A DNA stretch of 64,000 nucleotides from CAWAND01 sp963727915 (GCA_963727915.1 CAVSID010000008.1:1-64000), one strand, 5' to 3'; positions 18,947 through 28,575 are shown, numbered from the stretch's first letter. A program made the numbers and translations. Notes: generated from the sequence alone by a model not told the origin.

Positions 18947-19946
18947 TCAATCCATATCCGGCCCCATGAGAATAACGTTCCCGACATTCCCCCCGCTTTC
19001 CATCAACCGATTGGCAGCCCGGGCTTCCAGGAACGGAAAGCGGGCGGCGATGATCGGTGCGATCTTCCCGTCAGCGAGCCATTCAAAGAGCAGGGACCAA
19101 TCCGGCCTGAATAGGTCCACACCCAACCGATGGGTGCCGTAGACCCTCCACCCGCTTCCCATTGGGAAGCAAGTTGTAGAAGCCGAATTTGACCAAGAGC
19201 CACAGAAACCGTGGGAGGCTTTGAGGTCCGCCGTAGTGGACCAACACCCCGCCGCGCCGCAATACAGCCATCGACGGGCCGAAGTAGTCTTCGCCCATGC
19301 CATTGAAGACGTAATCCACGCCTTCAGCTTCGAGTTGACGCAGCTGAGCCAGTGAACCCGGATCATGGTAGTCAAGCGGCGTAGCGCCATGGTCGATCAG
19401 AACCTGATGCTTGGCGGCTGACGCCAGACCGTACATCTTCAACCCAGCCAGCTTCCCCAACTGGAGGAACGCCGTCCCCACGCCGCCGCTGGCGCCTACG
19501 ATGAGGGCACGCTCCCCTGCTTCGACATGCACCACGCGGTGCAGTATCTGATAGGCGACTAGGTAGTTGAGAATGATGACGGACGCCTGGTCCGCATCCA
19601 AACCATCAGGGACATGCACGAGTTCGTCAGCCTTCCAATAGACCATCTCAGCGTGGCTACCCAACTAAGTCATCGCCCCCACACGGTCACCCGCCTTGAC
19701 GCCGTCAACTCCCGGGCCGACATCATCTACCACACCCACCAGACTGTAGCCGGGGGTGAAGGGAAGCTTGGGCAGGAAGGGGCGATTTCCCACCCGGACC
19801 GCCACGTCATCTCGCACGATGGGAGCCGCCAACATCCTGATCCGCGCTTCGCCCTCTCCGGCAGGGCGGAGCTCACGCTCGACGAGTTCAAGACACTCCC
19901 ACCCGCCCCGTCGAGGCACAACCCAACACTTGAAGATCCCCATCAT
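18947..19946 (-). pseudogene. Zinc-independent medium-chain dehydrogenase (quinone oxidoreductase type), interrupted
   Basis: The N-terminal GroES-like domain (FTPGYSLVGVVDDVGPGVDG) is followed by the Rossmann domain with GERALIVGASGGVGTAFLQL, typical of NADPH:quinone oxidoreductase-like MDR proteins. Two lesions occur: an in-frame TAG at 19665-19667, where homologues would have Gln (GAMT-Q-LGSHAEMVYW), and a frameshift near 19145-19150 before YGTHRLGVDLFRPDWSLLFE. AGGAG lies 7 bases before the start at 19946. Could be a real pseudogene or two sequencing errors. Confidence 0.72.
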
Positions 19947-20011
19947 AGGTTTCTCCTGCCCGACTTCAGGGTGGTTCCCTGCGCCCACCGTCTTCAGGGC
20001 TCTGTCCCCTA

Positions 20012-20494
20012 TCACGCGTCGAGGACGTGAAAGGCTTGCGCCACGTCATCCGCCCAGGCTTCGATTGCGCCCCAGTCTCGGATGTCCCGGCGGACCTTCT
20101 TCTTGGGCGGGTCTTTCCCCCCGAAGAGCGCCGTGGCCACCGGGGAGATTTCGCGATGCTTGCTCAAAGCCCTCTCGAATTGTTGGCGCGGCCGAATCCA
20201 ATTCTCCGGTCCGTCATCCTGCCGGGGCCCCAACGCGAAGATCGCAACCGGTGGTCGATCATCTTCGGAGAGTTTGGCCAGCCTCTTCAACGCGCGATGT
20301 GCCCCGTTCATCCAACGGCCGGAATAGATCGGGGCCCCAACCACCACACCGCGCCAGCCGGTCAAGGCAGGCGGTCGACGTGCGAGCCCCAGTTCCGTTG
20401 TTGCCCCCTGCTCCCTGAGCCGCGAGGCTATGGCTTCGGCCACCTCGGCCGTGGATCCGTTCTTGGTGTCATAGAGGACAAGGACTTTGGCCAC
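20012..20494 (-). CDS. Flavodoxin-domain protein (HemG-like)
   Basis: A 160-residue FMN-binding flavodoxin fold: AKVLVLYDTKNGSTAEVAEA contains the phosphate-binding loop, VVVGAPIYSGRWM is the second FMN loop, and the C-terminal WGAIEAWADDVAQAF closes the fold. It resembles menaquinone-dependent protoporphyrinogen oxidase HemG and related small flavodoxins. The GTG at 20494 is chosen as start because AAGGAG lies 8 bases before it; the longer reading has no ribosome site. Redox partner unknown. Confidence 0.8.
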   Translation of the reverse strand: MAKVLVLYDTKNGSTAEVAEAIASRLREQGATTELGLARRPPALTGWRGVVVGAPIYSGRWMNGAHRALKRLAKLSEDDRPPVAIFALGPRQDDGPENWIRPRQQFERALSKHREISPVATALFGGKDPPKKKVRRDIRDWGAIEAWADDVAQAFHVLDA

Positions 20495-20507
20495 CTCAAC
20501 TGCTCCT

Positions 20508-21122
20508 TTATCTTTGGCTAGCCCACTCCTGACAATTGCCGGACGGCTCACTATCCGAGCCTCCGTCTGAAGAACATCTCGGCCCGGCAACTTTCAAACC
20601 CAGTGCATACACTCCCCTCAGCCGGGGTCCGATTCTGTACGCTGATGAAGCTTTCTGACGCTGGCGGCCAGTGCCCCTCCAACTTATCAGTACGACACTT
20701 GCGCCCAAGACAAGATCCTTGGCGACCGTTCAGACCGTCGCCACCCACGCCATCCCTTCGGGCTGAGCTGGACAGATCGGCAACAATGTCGCTATCGACA
20801 GGTTTTCAACCAGGTCAAAGCCGCCCGCCGCCAGGGGCACCAGGTTCATGCGATGGATCCAACTCTGGGGCTCGAAACCTCGCTGGAAGAACCATGAAAT
20901 CCCCAATGCGAAGACGAATGTGTGCAGGAACGGGTTGACGATATCCCACGTGGGATACGCCCGGGTCCAGAATGGGGCCGCCTCGAAATAGGCAGCCAGC
21001 AGTGCCAACACCGGCCACTCGCGCGCCATCCGTCTCAGGCGAGCTGAAAGGTCGGTGAACACATCACACGCCTTGATGGATCTGGTGGTTGACAACCAGA
21101 CTTCTTCCTCAAGGTCGCTCAT
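20508..21122 (-). CDS. Small integral membrane protein with an in-frame TGA
   Basis: Helices at about residues 33-48, 62-78 and 91-112 contain AAGGFDLVENLSIATLL, a motif found in an uncharacterised family of multi-helix membrane proteins. A TGA at 20730-20732 interrupts a hydrophobic stretch; the same frame continues as TVAKDLVLGASVVLISWRG to a stop at 20508, as expected for the final helix of the family. Either a nonsense mutation or a base error. Function unknown. Confidence 0.5.
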
Positions 21123-21224
21123 CCGAGCCGACCTACGAGGCAAATGACTGAATGCCCAAGCCTCTCCTCGGTTGTTTTTGGTCAGGCGGTCGCCCCCATT
21201 TGCTGTCCTTCATGCGGTCCGAGG

Positions 21225-21791
21225 TCAAAGCACACGAGGCACAAACTTCTTGGTGGTGTGCATATATTCCAGGTAGACCGGGCCGAAGTAGCGTAAGCTC
21301 TCCCCCTCATCCGCCTTGGCCGTCGCCCAGAGCATGACGGACGCCACGGCCGCCAGCAGAGCGGCAGTCCACCCTGGTTGTTTCAGGAAGATCCCCCAGG
21401 TCAGAAAGAGCAACGAGCTGTAAAGCGGATGGCGGATATGGGCGTAAATTCCTTCGGAGACCAGTCGGGTCGTCTTTTCGAATGAGAGCAACTGGTCATC
21501 TTCCCGCTGGTCATCCTGGTGGCCGTAACGGCGCAGGTCCCTCACACCGGCCAAGACAAGGTAAGCTGAGGCAATCAAAAGTATCCAGGACAGAAGCTGT
21601 CTTGGGGAGAGCGGATCGACGAACCAGCCCCGCCAAACGGCAACGAACAACAACAGCATCGACTCCCAGGCCAGGAATCGGAAGAAGCCGTGGGTCCCCG
21701 GAGATCGGAGAGAGGCGCGCGAGATCCACAGCAGGACAAGCGTACAAACGCCAATGATCGCGATGTCGATCGAGGTTGCAGGCGGCAACAT
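21225..21791 (-). CDS. Isoprenylcysteine carboxyl methyltransferase-family membrane protein
   Basis: A membrane methyltransferase-like protein of about 188 residues with four or five helices. The hallmark C-terminal region reads SEGIYAHIRHPLYSSLLFL, with RHPLY the SAM/lipid-site motif, followed by DEGESLRYFGPVYLEYMHTT. Bacterial members methylate unknown lipids or prenyl substrates. The ATG at 21791 is taken as start; a longer start at 21809 is possible. It reads into the MBL-fold gene's neighbourhood on the same strand but is 3' of it with a 50-base gap. Confidence 0.82.
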   Translation of the reverse strand: MLPPATSIDIAIIGVCTLVLLWISRASLRSPGTHGFFRFLAWESMLLLFVAVWRGWFVDPLSPRQLLSWILLIASAYLVLAGVRDLRRYGHQDDQREDDQLLSFEKTTRLVSEGIYAHIRHPLYSSLLFLTWGIFLKQPGWTAALLAAVASVMLWATAKADEGESLRYFGPVYLEYMHTTKKFVPRVL

Positions 21792-21844
21792 TGAGACCTG
21801 TCTGCGCACCAGCGCTGGAAGCGTTGAGAAGCGTTGAGGGGGCC

Positions 21845-22774
21845 CTACTTGATCGTCAGCGGCGCGCCGACCTGCACCGGATGATAGGCAGCAGGAAATG
21901 CCGCCTCAAAGGCCGCCAGCGCCGCTGGTCCTGAATCATGTGGTGAAGGGGCCACGATAATTGGGTCAGCCGCCGCCAACAACTGGATCTGAGGCGCCAA
22001 TTGGGCGGCCGTTGTCGAACCTTCGTGCAGCCCGCCGATCAGCCCCACGATCGGCGTGTCAAAAGCCGCCCTGGCATGAGCCAAGAGCAACTCCACTCCC
22101 ATGTGGCCGCAGCCGGTGATGAGCACGATCCCTTTCCCCTGAACATTGACCGCCAGGGCCTGTTCCCGGCCTTCAGGGATTGCCAGCCAGGCGGGGAACG
22201 GATAGACGTAAGGCAGCGGCCCGGTCGTGGCGACGGATGGCGCGATGAGCATGGGTACCCCGACGACAATCGGGCGGCTGCCAGGGTAAGTCAGCGGTTC
22301 CGGAACATAGACCGGCCTATCGCCAAACGGAGGCTGGGACGAACCAAACGGGCTGAAGGTACCGGCTTCGGCCCATGTCTGTCCGCCCATGTGGTCGAAA
22401 TGGGTATGGGAGATGACAAACACATCGACCTCGTTCAGGCTCACGCCCAGCTGAGCCATGTTTTTCTCCATCGGCGACGGTGATCCACCGGTAAGGTTGT
22501 TTCCGAAGTCCAACAGGATGGTGGCTTGGTCGGTCCGAACAAGGTAAGCCACGCCCAGCCCAATCTCGAGACCGCTTTCAGCGGCAGCCCCCTCATAGAG
22601 CGGAAGCACCTCCAGCCTGGAGGTGGTGGCCAAATGAATAGGCTCATGGTCTCCGGCGGCCCGCAGGTCCTGCGACACGTCGGCCGCCGCCAACCGCCAT
22701 CGGACCACGACGACGACGGCGAACACCGCCAGCCCGGCAAGCGGGAGGACGAGCATCCATTTCAGGAACTTCAT
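21845..22774 (-). CDS. Membrane-anchored MBL-fold metallohydrolase
   Basis: A single N-terminal helix (WMLVLPLAGLAVFAVVVVV) anchors a metallo-beta-lactamase domain of the dihydropterin/RFA-P synthase type. The metal motif HTHFDHMGG is intact, with DFGNNLTGGSP before it and TGCGHMGVELLL plus GGLHEG downstream, the further metal ligands. The hydrolysed substrate is unknown. A start at 22774 fits an AAGGG ribosome site. A 22-bp palindrome lies about 130 bases upstream. Confidence 0.84.
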   Translation of the reverse strand: MKFLKWMLVLPLAGLAVFAVVVVVRWRLAAADVSQDLRAAGDHEPIHLATTSRLEVLPLYEGAAAESGLEIGLGVAYLVRTDQATILLDFGNNLTGGSPSPMEKNMAQLGVSLNEVDVFVISHTHFDHMGGQTWAEAGTFSPFGSSQPPFGDRPVYVPEPLTYPGSRPIVVGVPMLIAPSVATTGPLPYVYPFPAWLAIPEGREQALAVNVQGKGIVLITGCGHMGVELLLAHARAAFDTPIVGLIGGLHEGSTTAAQLAPQIQLLAAADPIIVAPSPHDSGPAALAAFEAAFPAAYHPVQVGAPLTIK

Positions 22775-22900
22775 TGGGGGGCCCTTCGCCATTGGAGGCG
22801 TTCAGAACACCGCGGACACATTTCGATTGTCCCGTTTGTCGCAGCCTCAATCAAGTGTGGACTGACATCTCGGGATATGACGTTTGTCGGCCGCCGATTT

Positions 22901-22922
22901 GCGATCACGGAGCCGTGATCGC
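22901..22922. repeat. 22-bp perfect inverted repeat
   Basis: GCGATCACGG and CCGTGATCGC are exact complements around a 2-base centre. Located upstream of the MBL-fold gene start and without a T-tract, it looks more like a protein-binding operator than a terminator. Confidence 0.5.
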
Positions 22923-23070
22923 GACCCAATGGGGCCCTGCGGTGGGCGCGTGAGCGAACCGGCTGGACAGGTCTCAAACTGCTCAGCAGCTCCTCCAGAC
23001 TTGTAGGGCTTCTGGAAGCTCGGAAGGGGATGATAGGGGCTAGACTTAGGTCAAATGCTCCCATCCAGCC

Positions 23071-24344
23071 GTGCTTCCACGGGCCGCCGGGGGCGCCGCG
23101 AACGATGCCAGCCCGAACTCGTCGTTCCCAAGCGCGCATCGGCTCCCCCAGTTAGGCGACGAGTCCGGTCAGAGCATCGTGATCATGCTGCTGATGATCA
23201 TCCTGTTCTTGGGCGTGGCGGCCTTCACCATCGACGGACTGAGGACTTCGTTGACCGACGCGGCGGTCAAAATGCTGCCGACGCCGCCGCACTTGCCGGT
23301 GCGCTGGCCCTTTGCGACGGCCAAGACCCGGTTGCACCCGCTGCTGCCCGGGCGGCCGACAACGGTTACGCAGACGGCCCCGACCACCCGGTCCACATCA
23401 GCTATCCACCGGCATCCGGACCCTACGCCGGAGATTCCACCTACATCCAAGTGGATATCATCACTCGCACTTCGGGCACGTTCATTCGCCTTTTCTATAC
23501 GGGCGTGCTCGAGTCCACGTCCACGGCCGTCGCCCGCTGCGACTTCCACACCATCGGATCGAACGCCGCCTTGTTCGGTGGGTCACAGACCTGCCAGAAC
23601 ACCGTCGACTGGAGCGGAAGCGACACACTCATCCAGGGCGATGTTCACAGCAACCATGACATCCACATCGGCGGTCACACCAACCTGGTCCAGGGTGCGG
23701 TCACCTACGTCTCCACGGTCGACGCACCTCCCGGCAACGTAACCTTCGACCCTTCTCCGCCCGCCAACCCACGCCGGGTTGCGGTCGAGCCCTACCCGGT
23801 GGATTTCTCCCTGGCCGATTTCGCTCCCGGTGGATCGGTGGCAGATGCCGCGCAGGCGCGAGGCGAGTACGCGCACTGCAACTGCCGCATGGACCTGCAT
23901 TGGCTCGAAGACAATGGCTGGTACAACCCGGGCACCGATACGCTCAAGCCGGGGCTATATTACGCAAGCGACTCGATTGTGATCAGTGCAAACCACCTGG
24001 TGAGTGCCGGCGCCACCATGGTCTCAGCCGGGCGCATCACATTGAGTGGATCGTCTCACCAGATCGCACCCTATGCGTACGGCTTGCTCCTGTTCTCCGG
24101 CCTAGATCTATCGGGGAATGCCCAATGCAGCTCGCCGGCCATCCGCCTGTCCGGGAGCCAGAATGTGTGGTCGGGACTGATGTATGCCCCGACGGGCGCC
24201 ATACAAATCTCGAGCGCGTCGTCCTCGACATTCGACGGAAGTTTGATTGGGTACAGTTTGTCCCTGAACGGTTCTAGCCTTCTGATCAGGGTAAACCCGG
24301 CCGATCTCCCACCCAGGCCCCCGACGGTGAGCCTGGTGCAATGA
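23071..24344 (+). CDS. TadE/TadG-like pilus-assembly or secreted protein, frameshifted
   Basis: An N-terminal segment GDESGQSIVIMLLMIILFLG and VAAFTIDGLR is the TadG-type signal anchor; after a frame break near 23235-23265 the text continues QNAADAAALAGALALCDGQD, the second hallmark of TadE/G-like proteins. The long remainder (to 24344) is a Gly/Ser-rich extracellular domain with repeated short beta segments (ISSASSSTFDGSLIGYSLSL). The start is uncertain: GTG at 23071 is one option. Probably a surface protein exported by a Flp-pilus-like route, though no other tad genes are present. Confidence 0.68.
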
Positions 24345-24406
24345 AACACCCGGCGGTCGACAGCGTGCCGTCGACCGCCGGGCATGGCGTTCCTGACCGA
24401 CCCCTG

Positions 24407-24843
24407 CTAATCGAGAAGCTCTTTGGGCACGTTGCCGCCATTTTCGGCGAGCTTCCGAAGGACGGTCTTGTGAAGCCAGGTGATCATCTGGGCCGAGTCA
24501 TCCATCTTGTCGGCCGGGCACCCCAGCTCAACAGCAGCTCCTTGCGGGCCTCATAGCTGCTGTCCAAATCCAGCAGCTTGAGCAGATCGACGATTGAGAC
24601 CTTCCAGTTGAGCTCCTGAGGGTTGGAGGCGGCCAAGCCCTCCATCTTGCCCACCACGTCCACCTCGGACATGGGCCGGGGACCAGCTGGCCGGTCCGGC
24701 TCCCCTCGGGAAGCGGCGTGGAGCTGGTCGGCTGGGTGCGGCGCAGCTGACCTAGGTGGAGTTTGGGGCGCCGGACTGGCGCCCGCCTCAGGGGCAGGCT
24801 TGCTGAAGACGAGCTTTTGCAGAATGTTTCCGAACATACTCAT
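24407..24843 (-). CDS. DUF3597-domain protein, frameshifted
   Basis: The N-terminus MSMFGNILQKLVF, an Ala/Pro-rich linker, and VDVVGKMEGLAASNPQELNW, then KVSIVDLLKLLDLDSSYEAR match DUF3597. Near 24527-24535 the frame slips; the alternative frame continues ELGCPADKMDDSAQMITWLH and KTVLRKLAENGGNVPKELLD to a TAG at 24407, the exact family ending. GAGG lies 7 bases before the ATG. Often near DUF937 proteins or LysM proteins; function unknown. Confidence 0.8.
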
Positions 24844-25182
24844 GATCAATCCTCTCTCCACGAGAGGGCCTGAGATGCGTCTTCGGTGGCAGCGCATCGG
24901 ATTTCCTTGATTGTCAACCAACTAGCATGGGCTTCGAAGTACCGATCCAGGTGTCACTTCCCGGCCAACGTGGAGTCTCGCCGCAGAGATCCCGGGGGAC
25001 AGAGATCTCAATTCCATAACTCTGCTGACTCGAGGTTTGCGCCACGCGCCTGCCGCTCCCCCGACCGGCGCATGTCGAGCTCGCCCTCCCCGGAGATCAA
25101 CTCAGCCATCACCACCAGAAGCGACGGCGCACCGGCCCACTCAGTGCCGGGGGCAGCCAATGCCCCGAACCGTGGGCTCGAT
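24844..25182. other. Intergenic region, no gene seen
   Basis: About 340 bases between the DUF3597 and DUF937 genes (both minus strand). No protein-like frame; it probably contains the promoter of the DUF3597 gene, but no clear boxes were found. Confidence 0.4.
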
Positions 25183-25776
25183 CTACTTCTTGCCCCCGAA
25201 CAGGCCGCCCAGGAGACTGGAACCAAGGGAGATGATTTCCTCCGACACGTCGCCTTCCCCATTCATATCCAACAATTGCGTCAGACCGGACGAGGTCTGC
25301 TCGACCGTGCTTCGTTCCTGCTGCAGGAGCGTGGAAACGCCCTGGGCATCGAGGTTATGTTTGCGCTGCATCTGACCAAGGGCGCCCATCACGATCGGTG
25401 CCAGAATGGAAAAGATCTGGGCCACCTGTTCGGGCTTCAAATTCGTGGCGCGGCTCACACTTTGGACCAACCCGCTCTGCTGGTCTCCCAAAACATGTCC
25501 CAGGATCGCCGCCCCGTCGTTCATGGTTTGTTGACTGCCCACGGCTTGCGACAGATTGTTCAGGATGCTGCCATCGTGATCGCGCTGAAGAGCGCCCACC
25601 AGGGCTTCGGCACCATCGGATGAGGCCGTGTTGCGGTTGAGCGCGCCGAGGATCATAGGCAGGGCCATGCCAACCGCTTGCTGCGCCTTGTCATCGTCAA
25701 CGCCCAGGCTCTTGCTAATCTCGCTCACGGCGCCAGAGCCCAGCTGAGTGACAAGCAGTTGGATGATTGAATCCAT
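25183..25776 (-). CDS. DUF937-domain protein
   Basis: A 197-residue protein: MDSIIQLLVTQLGSGAVSEI starts the domain, VGMALPMILGALNRNT is the central conserved segment, and GGLFGGKK ends it, as in DUF937 (YidB-like) proteins. Members are small alpha-helical proteins of unknown role. A weak GGAAGG ribosome site precedes the ATG. Same strand as the DUF3597 gene. Confidence 0.85.
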   Translation of the reverse strand: MDSIIQLLVTQLGSGAVSEISKSLGVDDDKAQQAVGMALPMILGALNRNTASSDGAEALVGALQRDHDGSILNNLSQAVGSQQTMNDGAAILGHVLGDQQSGLVQSVSRATNLKPEQVAQIFSILAPIVMGALGQMQRKHNLDAQGVSTLLQQERSTVEQTSSGLTQLLDMNGEGDVSEEIISLGSSLLGGLFGGKK

Positions 25777-26132
25777 GGGGTCCTTCCTCCGTCTAGGTTG
25801 AGGGTTGAAATCCGGGGCTTCACACCAACTCTAGCACATCCCACATCGAAAATGGGGAGTAACTCCATCGGGTCAGGGTCGAAATCGATGACCGATTGAG
25901 CACGCCAAATAAGCCGGAGAATGGGTGCGACTCACGATCCCGGCGAGACGCTTGATAGGGGCATGACCGGAGCCATGGCCCGATAGGAATGCAGCCCTGG
26001 CGCCCACGGATCGGCAAAAAGAGCAGAGCTTCTGGCCCCTGCAGAAAGATCGAGGCGCACGCCAAATCCACAGACTTGTCGGCCCAAGCCTCCCCAAAGC
26101 ATGGCTTAATGTCAGCCGCTTGGCGTGTCTTT
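25777..26132. other. Intergenic region, no gene seen
   Basis: About 350 bases between divergent genes. No protein-like open frame with a ribosome site on either strand. Confidence 0.4.
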
Positions 26133-26162
26133 TTGACGGTGACCTGCATTCTGGGGTACTTT
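26133..26162 (+). promoter_or_regulatory. Possible promoter of the methyltransferase-corrinoid operon
   Basis: TTGACG at 26133-26138 and TACTTT at 26157-26162, 18 bases apart, give a fair sigma-70-type match 63 bases before the coding start at 26226. No riboswitch-like fold was recognised in the leader. Confidence 0.4.
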
Positions 26163-26225
26163 AGGATAGGCTAGTTAGCAACTTCAGCGTGAAACGCGCT
26201 CCCAAGCCGACGGACGAGGATAATC

Positions 26226-27119
26226 ATGCCAGACAATCTGACCACGCAGCTTTCTTCAGGGGCCAAGCAGGTAACCATCCAGCGCGGATTGAGAACGGTA
26301 ATCATCGGCGAACGCATCAACCCCACCGGTCGGAAGCAAATGCTGGCGGCTCTGCAAGCCGGCAACTTCGACCAGGTCAGGGAGGACGCCCTGGCACAGG
26401 TGGAGGCCGGCGCGCAGGTGCTTGACGTCAACGCCGGCGTCCCCGGCGTCGATGAAGCCGCCCTGCTGGAAAAGGTCATGGCGACCGTGATGGACGTCAC
26501 AGACGCGCCACTCTGCATCGATACCGCAGATTCAGCGGCTCTGTCGCGAGCGCTTTCGATCTATCAAGGCAAGGCCCTGGTGAACTCGGTCAACGGCGAG
26601 GCCGCCTCCCTTGACCGCACGCTGCCTCTGGTCCACGAGCATGGAGCGGCCGTCATTGGTCTGTGCATGGACGAACATGGGATCCCACCCACCGCTGAAG
26701 ACAGACTGCGGGTGGCGGCCAAAATCATCGAAAAGGCCGGCCATCTCGGCATCCCGGCCGAGGACGTGGTGATTGACCCTCTGGCCCTGACCATGGGTTC
26801 GGACAGCAATGCGGGAAGAATCGCGCTGGATACAATCAAATTGGTGGTGACCGAGTTTGGGGTCAACATCACCATGGGCGTCAGCAACATCTCCTTCGGC
26901 ATGCCCGAACGGAGTCACATCAACAGCACTTACATCGCCATGGCCATTCACGCCGGGCTCACCTGCCCTATCACCAACCCGATGGTCGAGGAGGTCCAAT
27001 TGGCAGTCCTGGCTGCGGATCTGGCCATGGGCCGGGACGAGTATGGGATGGATTGGATCAAGGCTTACAGGAAGAGGCAGAAGAACAACGAGGACGGGAC
27101 CACGGGAGCCAAGTCATGA
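26226..27119 (+). CDS. Methyltetrahydrofolate:corrinoid methyltransferase (DHPS-fold)
   Basis: A 297-residue TIM-barrel methyltransferase of the dihydropteroate-synthase-like class that moves a methyl group between tetrahydrofolate and a corrinoid protein. Family segments are VIIGERINPTGRKQMLAAL, GAQVLDVNAGVPGVDEAALL, PLCIDTADSAAL, NSVNGEAASLDRTLPL and ITMGVSNISFGMPER. The stop overlaps the next gene's ATG (ATGA), so it is coupled to its corrinoid protein. It differs from the AcsE copy at 39817-40741 and resembles MtgA-type enzymes that draw methyl groups from methylated compounds. No substrate-specific methyltransferase lies beside it. Confidence 0.87.
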   Translation: MPDNLTTQLSSGAKQVTIQRGLRTVIIGERINPTGRKQMLAALQAGNFDQVREDALAQVEAGAQVLDVNAGVPGVDEAALLEKVMATVMDVTDAPLCIDTADSAALSRALSIYQGKALVNSVNGEAASLDRTLPLVHEHGAAVIGLCMDEHGIPPTAEDRLRVAAKIIEKAGHLGIPAEDVVIDPLALTMGSDSNAGRIALDTIKLVVTEFGVNITMGVSNISFGMPERSHINSTYIAMAIHAGLTCPITNPMVEEVQLAVLAADLAMGRDEYGMDWIKAYRKRQKNNEDGTTGAKS

Positions 27120-27760
27120 GTGAAACTCTGGCCAAGCTTGCGCAAGCGGTCATCGAAGGCGACAAGGGGGCCACGCCCGGCCTGACGCAGCAGGCCCTGG
27201 ATGAGGGGTTGAAACCGGAGGCGATCCTCAATGAAGGCTTGATGCCGGGCATGGCCCACGTGGGCGAGGCGTTCCGGTCCGGCGACATGTTCGTCCCCGA
27301 AGTACTCCTGGCCGCCAGAGCCATGCAGGCTTCGATGGATATGCTCCGGCCGCTGCTCGTCGCCTCGGATGCCAAAATGGCAGGAAAGATTGTCATCGGG
27401 ACGGTCAAGGGCGACCTGCACGACATAGGCAAGAATCTGGTCGCCATGATGTTAGAAGGTGCAGGGTTTGAGATTACCGATCTTGGCCGGGACGTCGATC
27501 CGGCGCGTTTTGTCGAGGCGGTGAAAGAGGAAGGCGCCGAGATCGTCGCCATGTCCGCGCTGCTTACCACGACCATGCGTTCGATGGAAGACACCGTCCG
27601 GGCGCTGAAAGATGCGGGCCTGCGTGAGCAGATCAAGGTGATGATCGGCGGCGCGCCCGTCACCCAGGAGTTTGCCGACAAGATTGGGGCGGATGGCTAC
27701 GCGCCCAATGCGGCGGCAGCCGCCGACCTTGCGAAGAGTCTGGTGCAGGCCCGACCGTAA
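27116..27760 (+). CDS. Corrinoid (B12-binding) methyl-carrier protein
   Basis: A 214-residue MtgC/MtbC-type protein. Residues 1-90 form the helical cap (EAILNEGLMPGMAHVGEAF and VPEVLLAARAMQASMDML); the Rossmann-like B12 domain contains GTVKGDLHDIGKNLVAMML, where DxHxxG supplies the cobalt-ligating His, then SALLTTTMRSM and VMIGGAPVTQEFADKIGADG. It accepts and donates the methyl group for the preceding methyltransferase and overlaps it by 4 bases. Confidence 0.92.
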   Translation: MSETLAKLAQAVIEGDKGATPGLTQQALDEGLKPEAILNEGLMPGMAHVGEAFRSGDMFVPEVLLAARAMQASMDMLRPLLVASDAKMAGKIVIGTVKGDLHDIGKNLVAMMLEGAGFEITDLGRDVDPARFVEAVKEEGAEIVAMSALLTTTMRSMEDTVRALKDAGLREQIKVMIGGAPVTQEFADKIGADGYAPNAAAAADLAKSLVQARP

Positions 27761-27807
27761 CCGGCCGAAGCCGTCCGTGACGATCGCCGTCCCCCGGAGG
27801 ATGCGTT

Positions 27808-28575
27808 TTGGGCAACGAAAGGATGCCAGTGGTGGATAGAAGCAATCGCTTGCCAATCGTCGTCATCGGCTGCCGGGTCTTTCGAGGTCTGCTGGACGCC
27901 CATCTCTCGCCATCGATTGCCAACTCCGTCACCTTTCTTGACTACGGGCTGCACCGCTGGCCCACCAGGCTTCGCGAGGCGGTCCAGGTCCAGATCGACA
28001 GCCTGACCACACCGAGCCTGGTGGTTCTCGGTTATGGCTTGTGCGGCAATGGTCTCGACGGGATCAAGGCCCACCAACACACGCTCTTGATCTCACGCGC
28101 CGACGACTGCATCGCCATCCTGCTAGGATCACGCGCCCGGTATCTCCAGGAGTTCGAGAAGGAGCCCGGGACCTACTACCTGACCAAAGGCTGGCTCGAG
28201 TCCGGGAGTCATCCATTGAACGAGTTCCGCGAGTACAGCGCACAGTTTGGCCCGGAAGACGCCCAGTGGATCATGGATCAGCAGTATCAGCACTATCGGC
28301 GGCTCGTGTTTGTTGCTCATACCCGCCAAGATTTGTCGGCCTACCGAGATCAGGCGCTGGAAGTGGCCGAGTACTGTGCCCAATGGGGGATGCGCTACGA
28401 GGAGATACTGGGCGCCGAGCTCTACGTTGAACGGCTGGCTAAGGCGGCTCTTGCACCAATGGCCGACGACCCGGACTTCGTGCTGGTTCCGCCGGGGGGC
28501 CAGATCCGGCAGGCGGAATTCCTCAGGCAGCAGGTCGCACCCGGCTTCGAAACCGACATCTCGGACTCGCGCTGA
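27808..28575 (+). CDS. DUF1638-domain protein
   Basis: A 255-residue protein with DUF1638 features: VIGCRVFRGLLDAHL, LVVLGYGLCGNGLDGIKA, SRADDCIAILLGSRARYL and GTYYLTKGWLES. The CG-containing and ADDC segments suggest metal or substrate binding. This family often accompanies corrinoid methyltransferases, but its role is unproven. TTG at 27808 is the likely start because GGAGG lies 7 bases before it. Third gene of the trio, 47 bases after the corrinoid protein gene. Confidence 0.82.
   Translation: MGNERMPVVDRSNRLPIVVIGCRVFRGLLDAHLSPSIANSVTFLDYGLHRWPTRLREAVQVQIDSLTTPSLVVLGYGLCGNGLDGIKAHQHTLLISRADDCIAILLGSRARYLQEFEKEPGTYYLTKGWLESGSHPLNEFREYSAQFGPEDAQWIMDQQYQHYRRLVFVAHTRQDLSAYRDQALEVAEYCAQWGMRYEEILGAELYVERLAKAALAPMADDPDFVLVPPGGQIRQAEFLRQQVAPGFETDISDSR

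Noticed and set aside
19665..19667. Pyrrolysine at the in-frame TAG.
   Set aside because: The protein is a dehydrogenase, not a methylamine methyltransferase, and Gln (CAG) is expected at this place; no pyl genes are present.
20730..20732. Selenocysteine at the in-frame TGA.
   Set aside because: The residue lies inside a hydrophobic helix with no redox motif, and no downstream SECIS-like hairpin was recognised.
26163..26225. A cobalamin riboswitch ahead of the corrinoid genes.
   Set aside because: No B12-box-like sequence or matching fold was seen here or before the acs operon.
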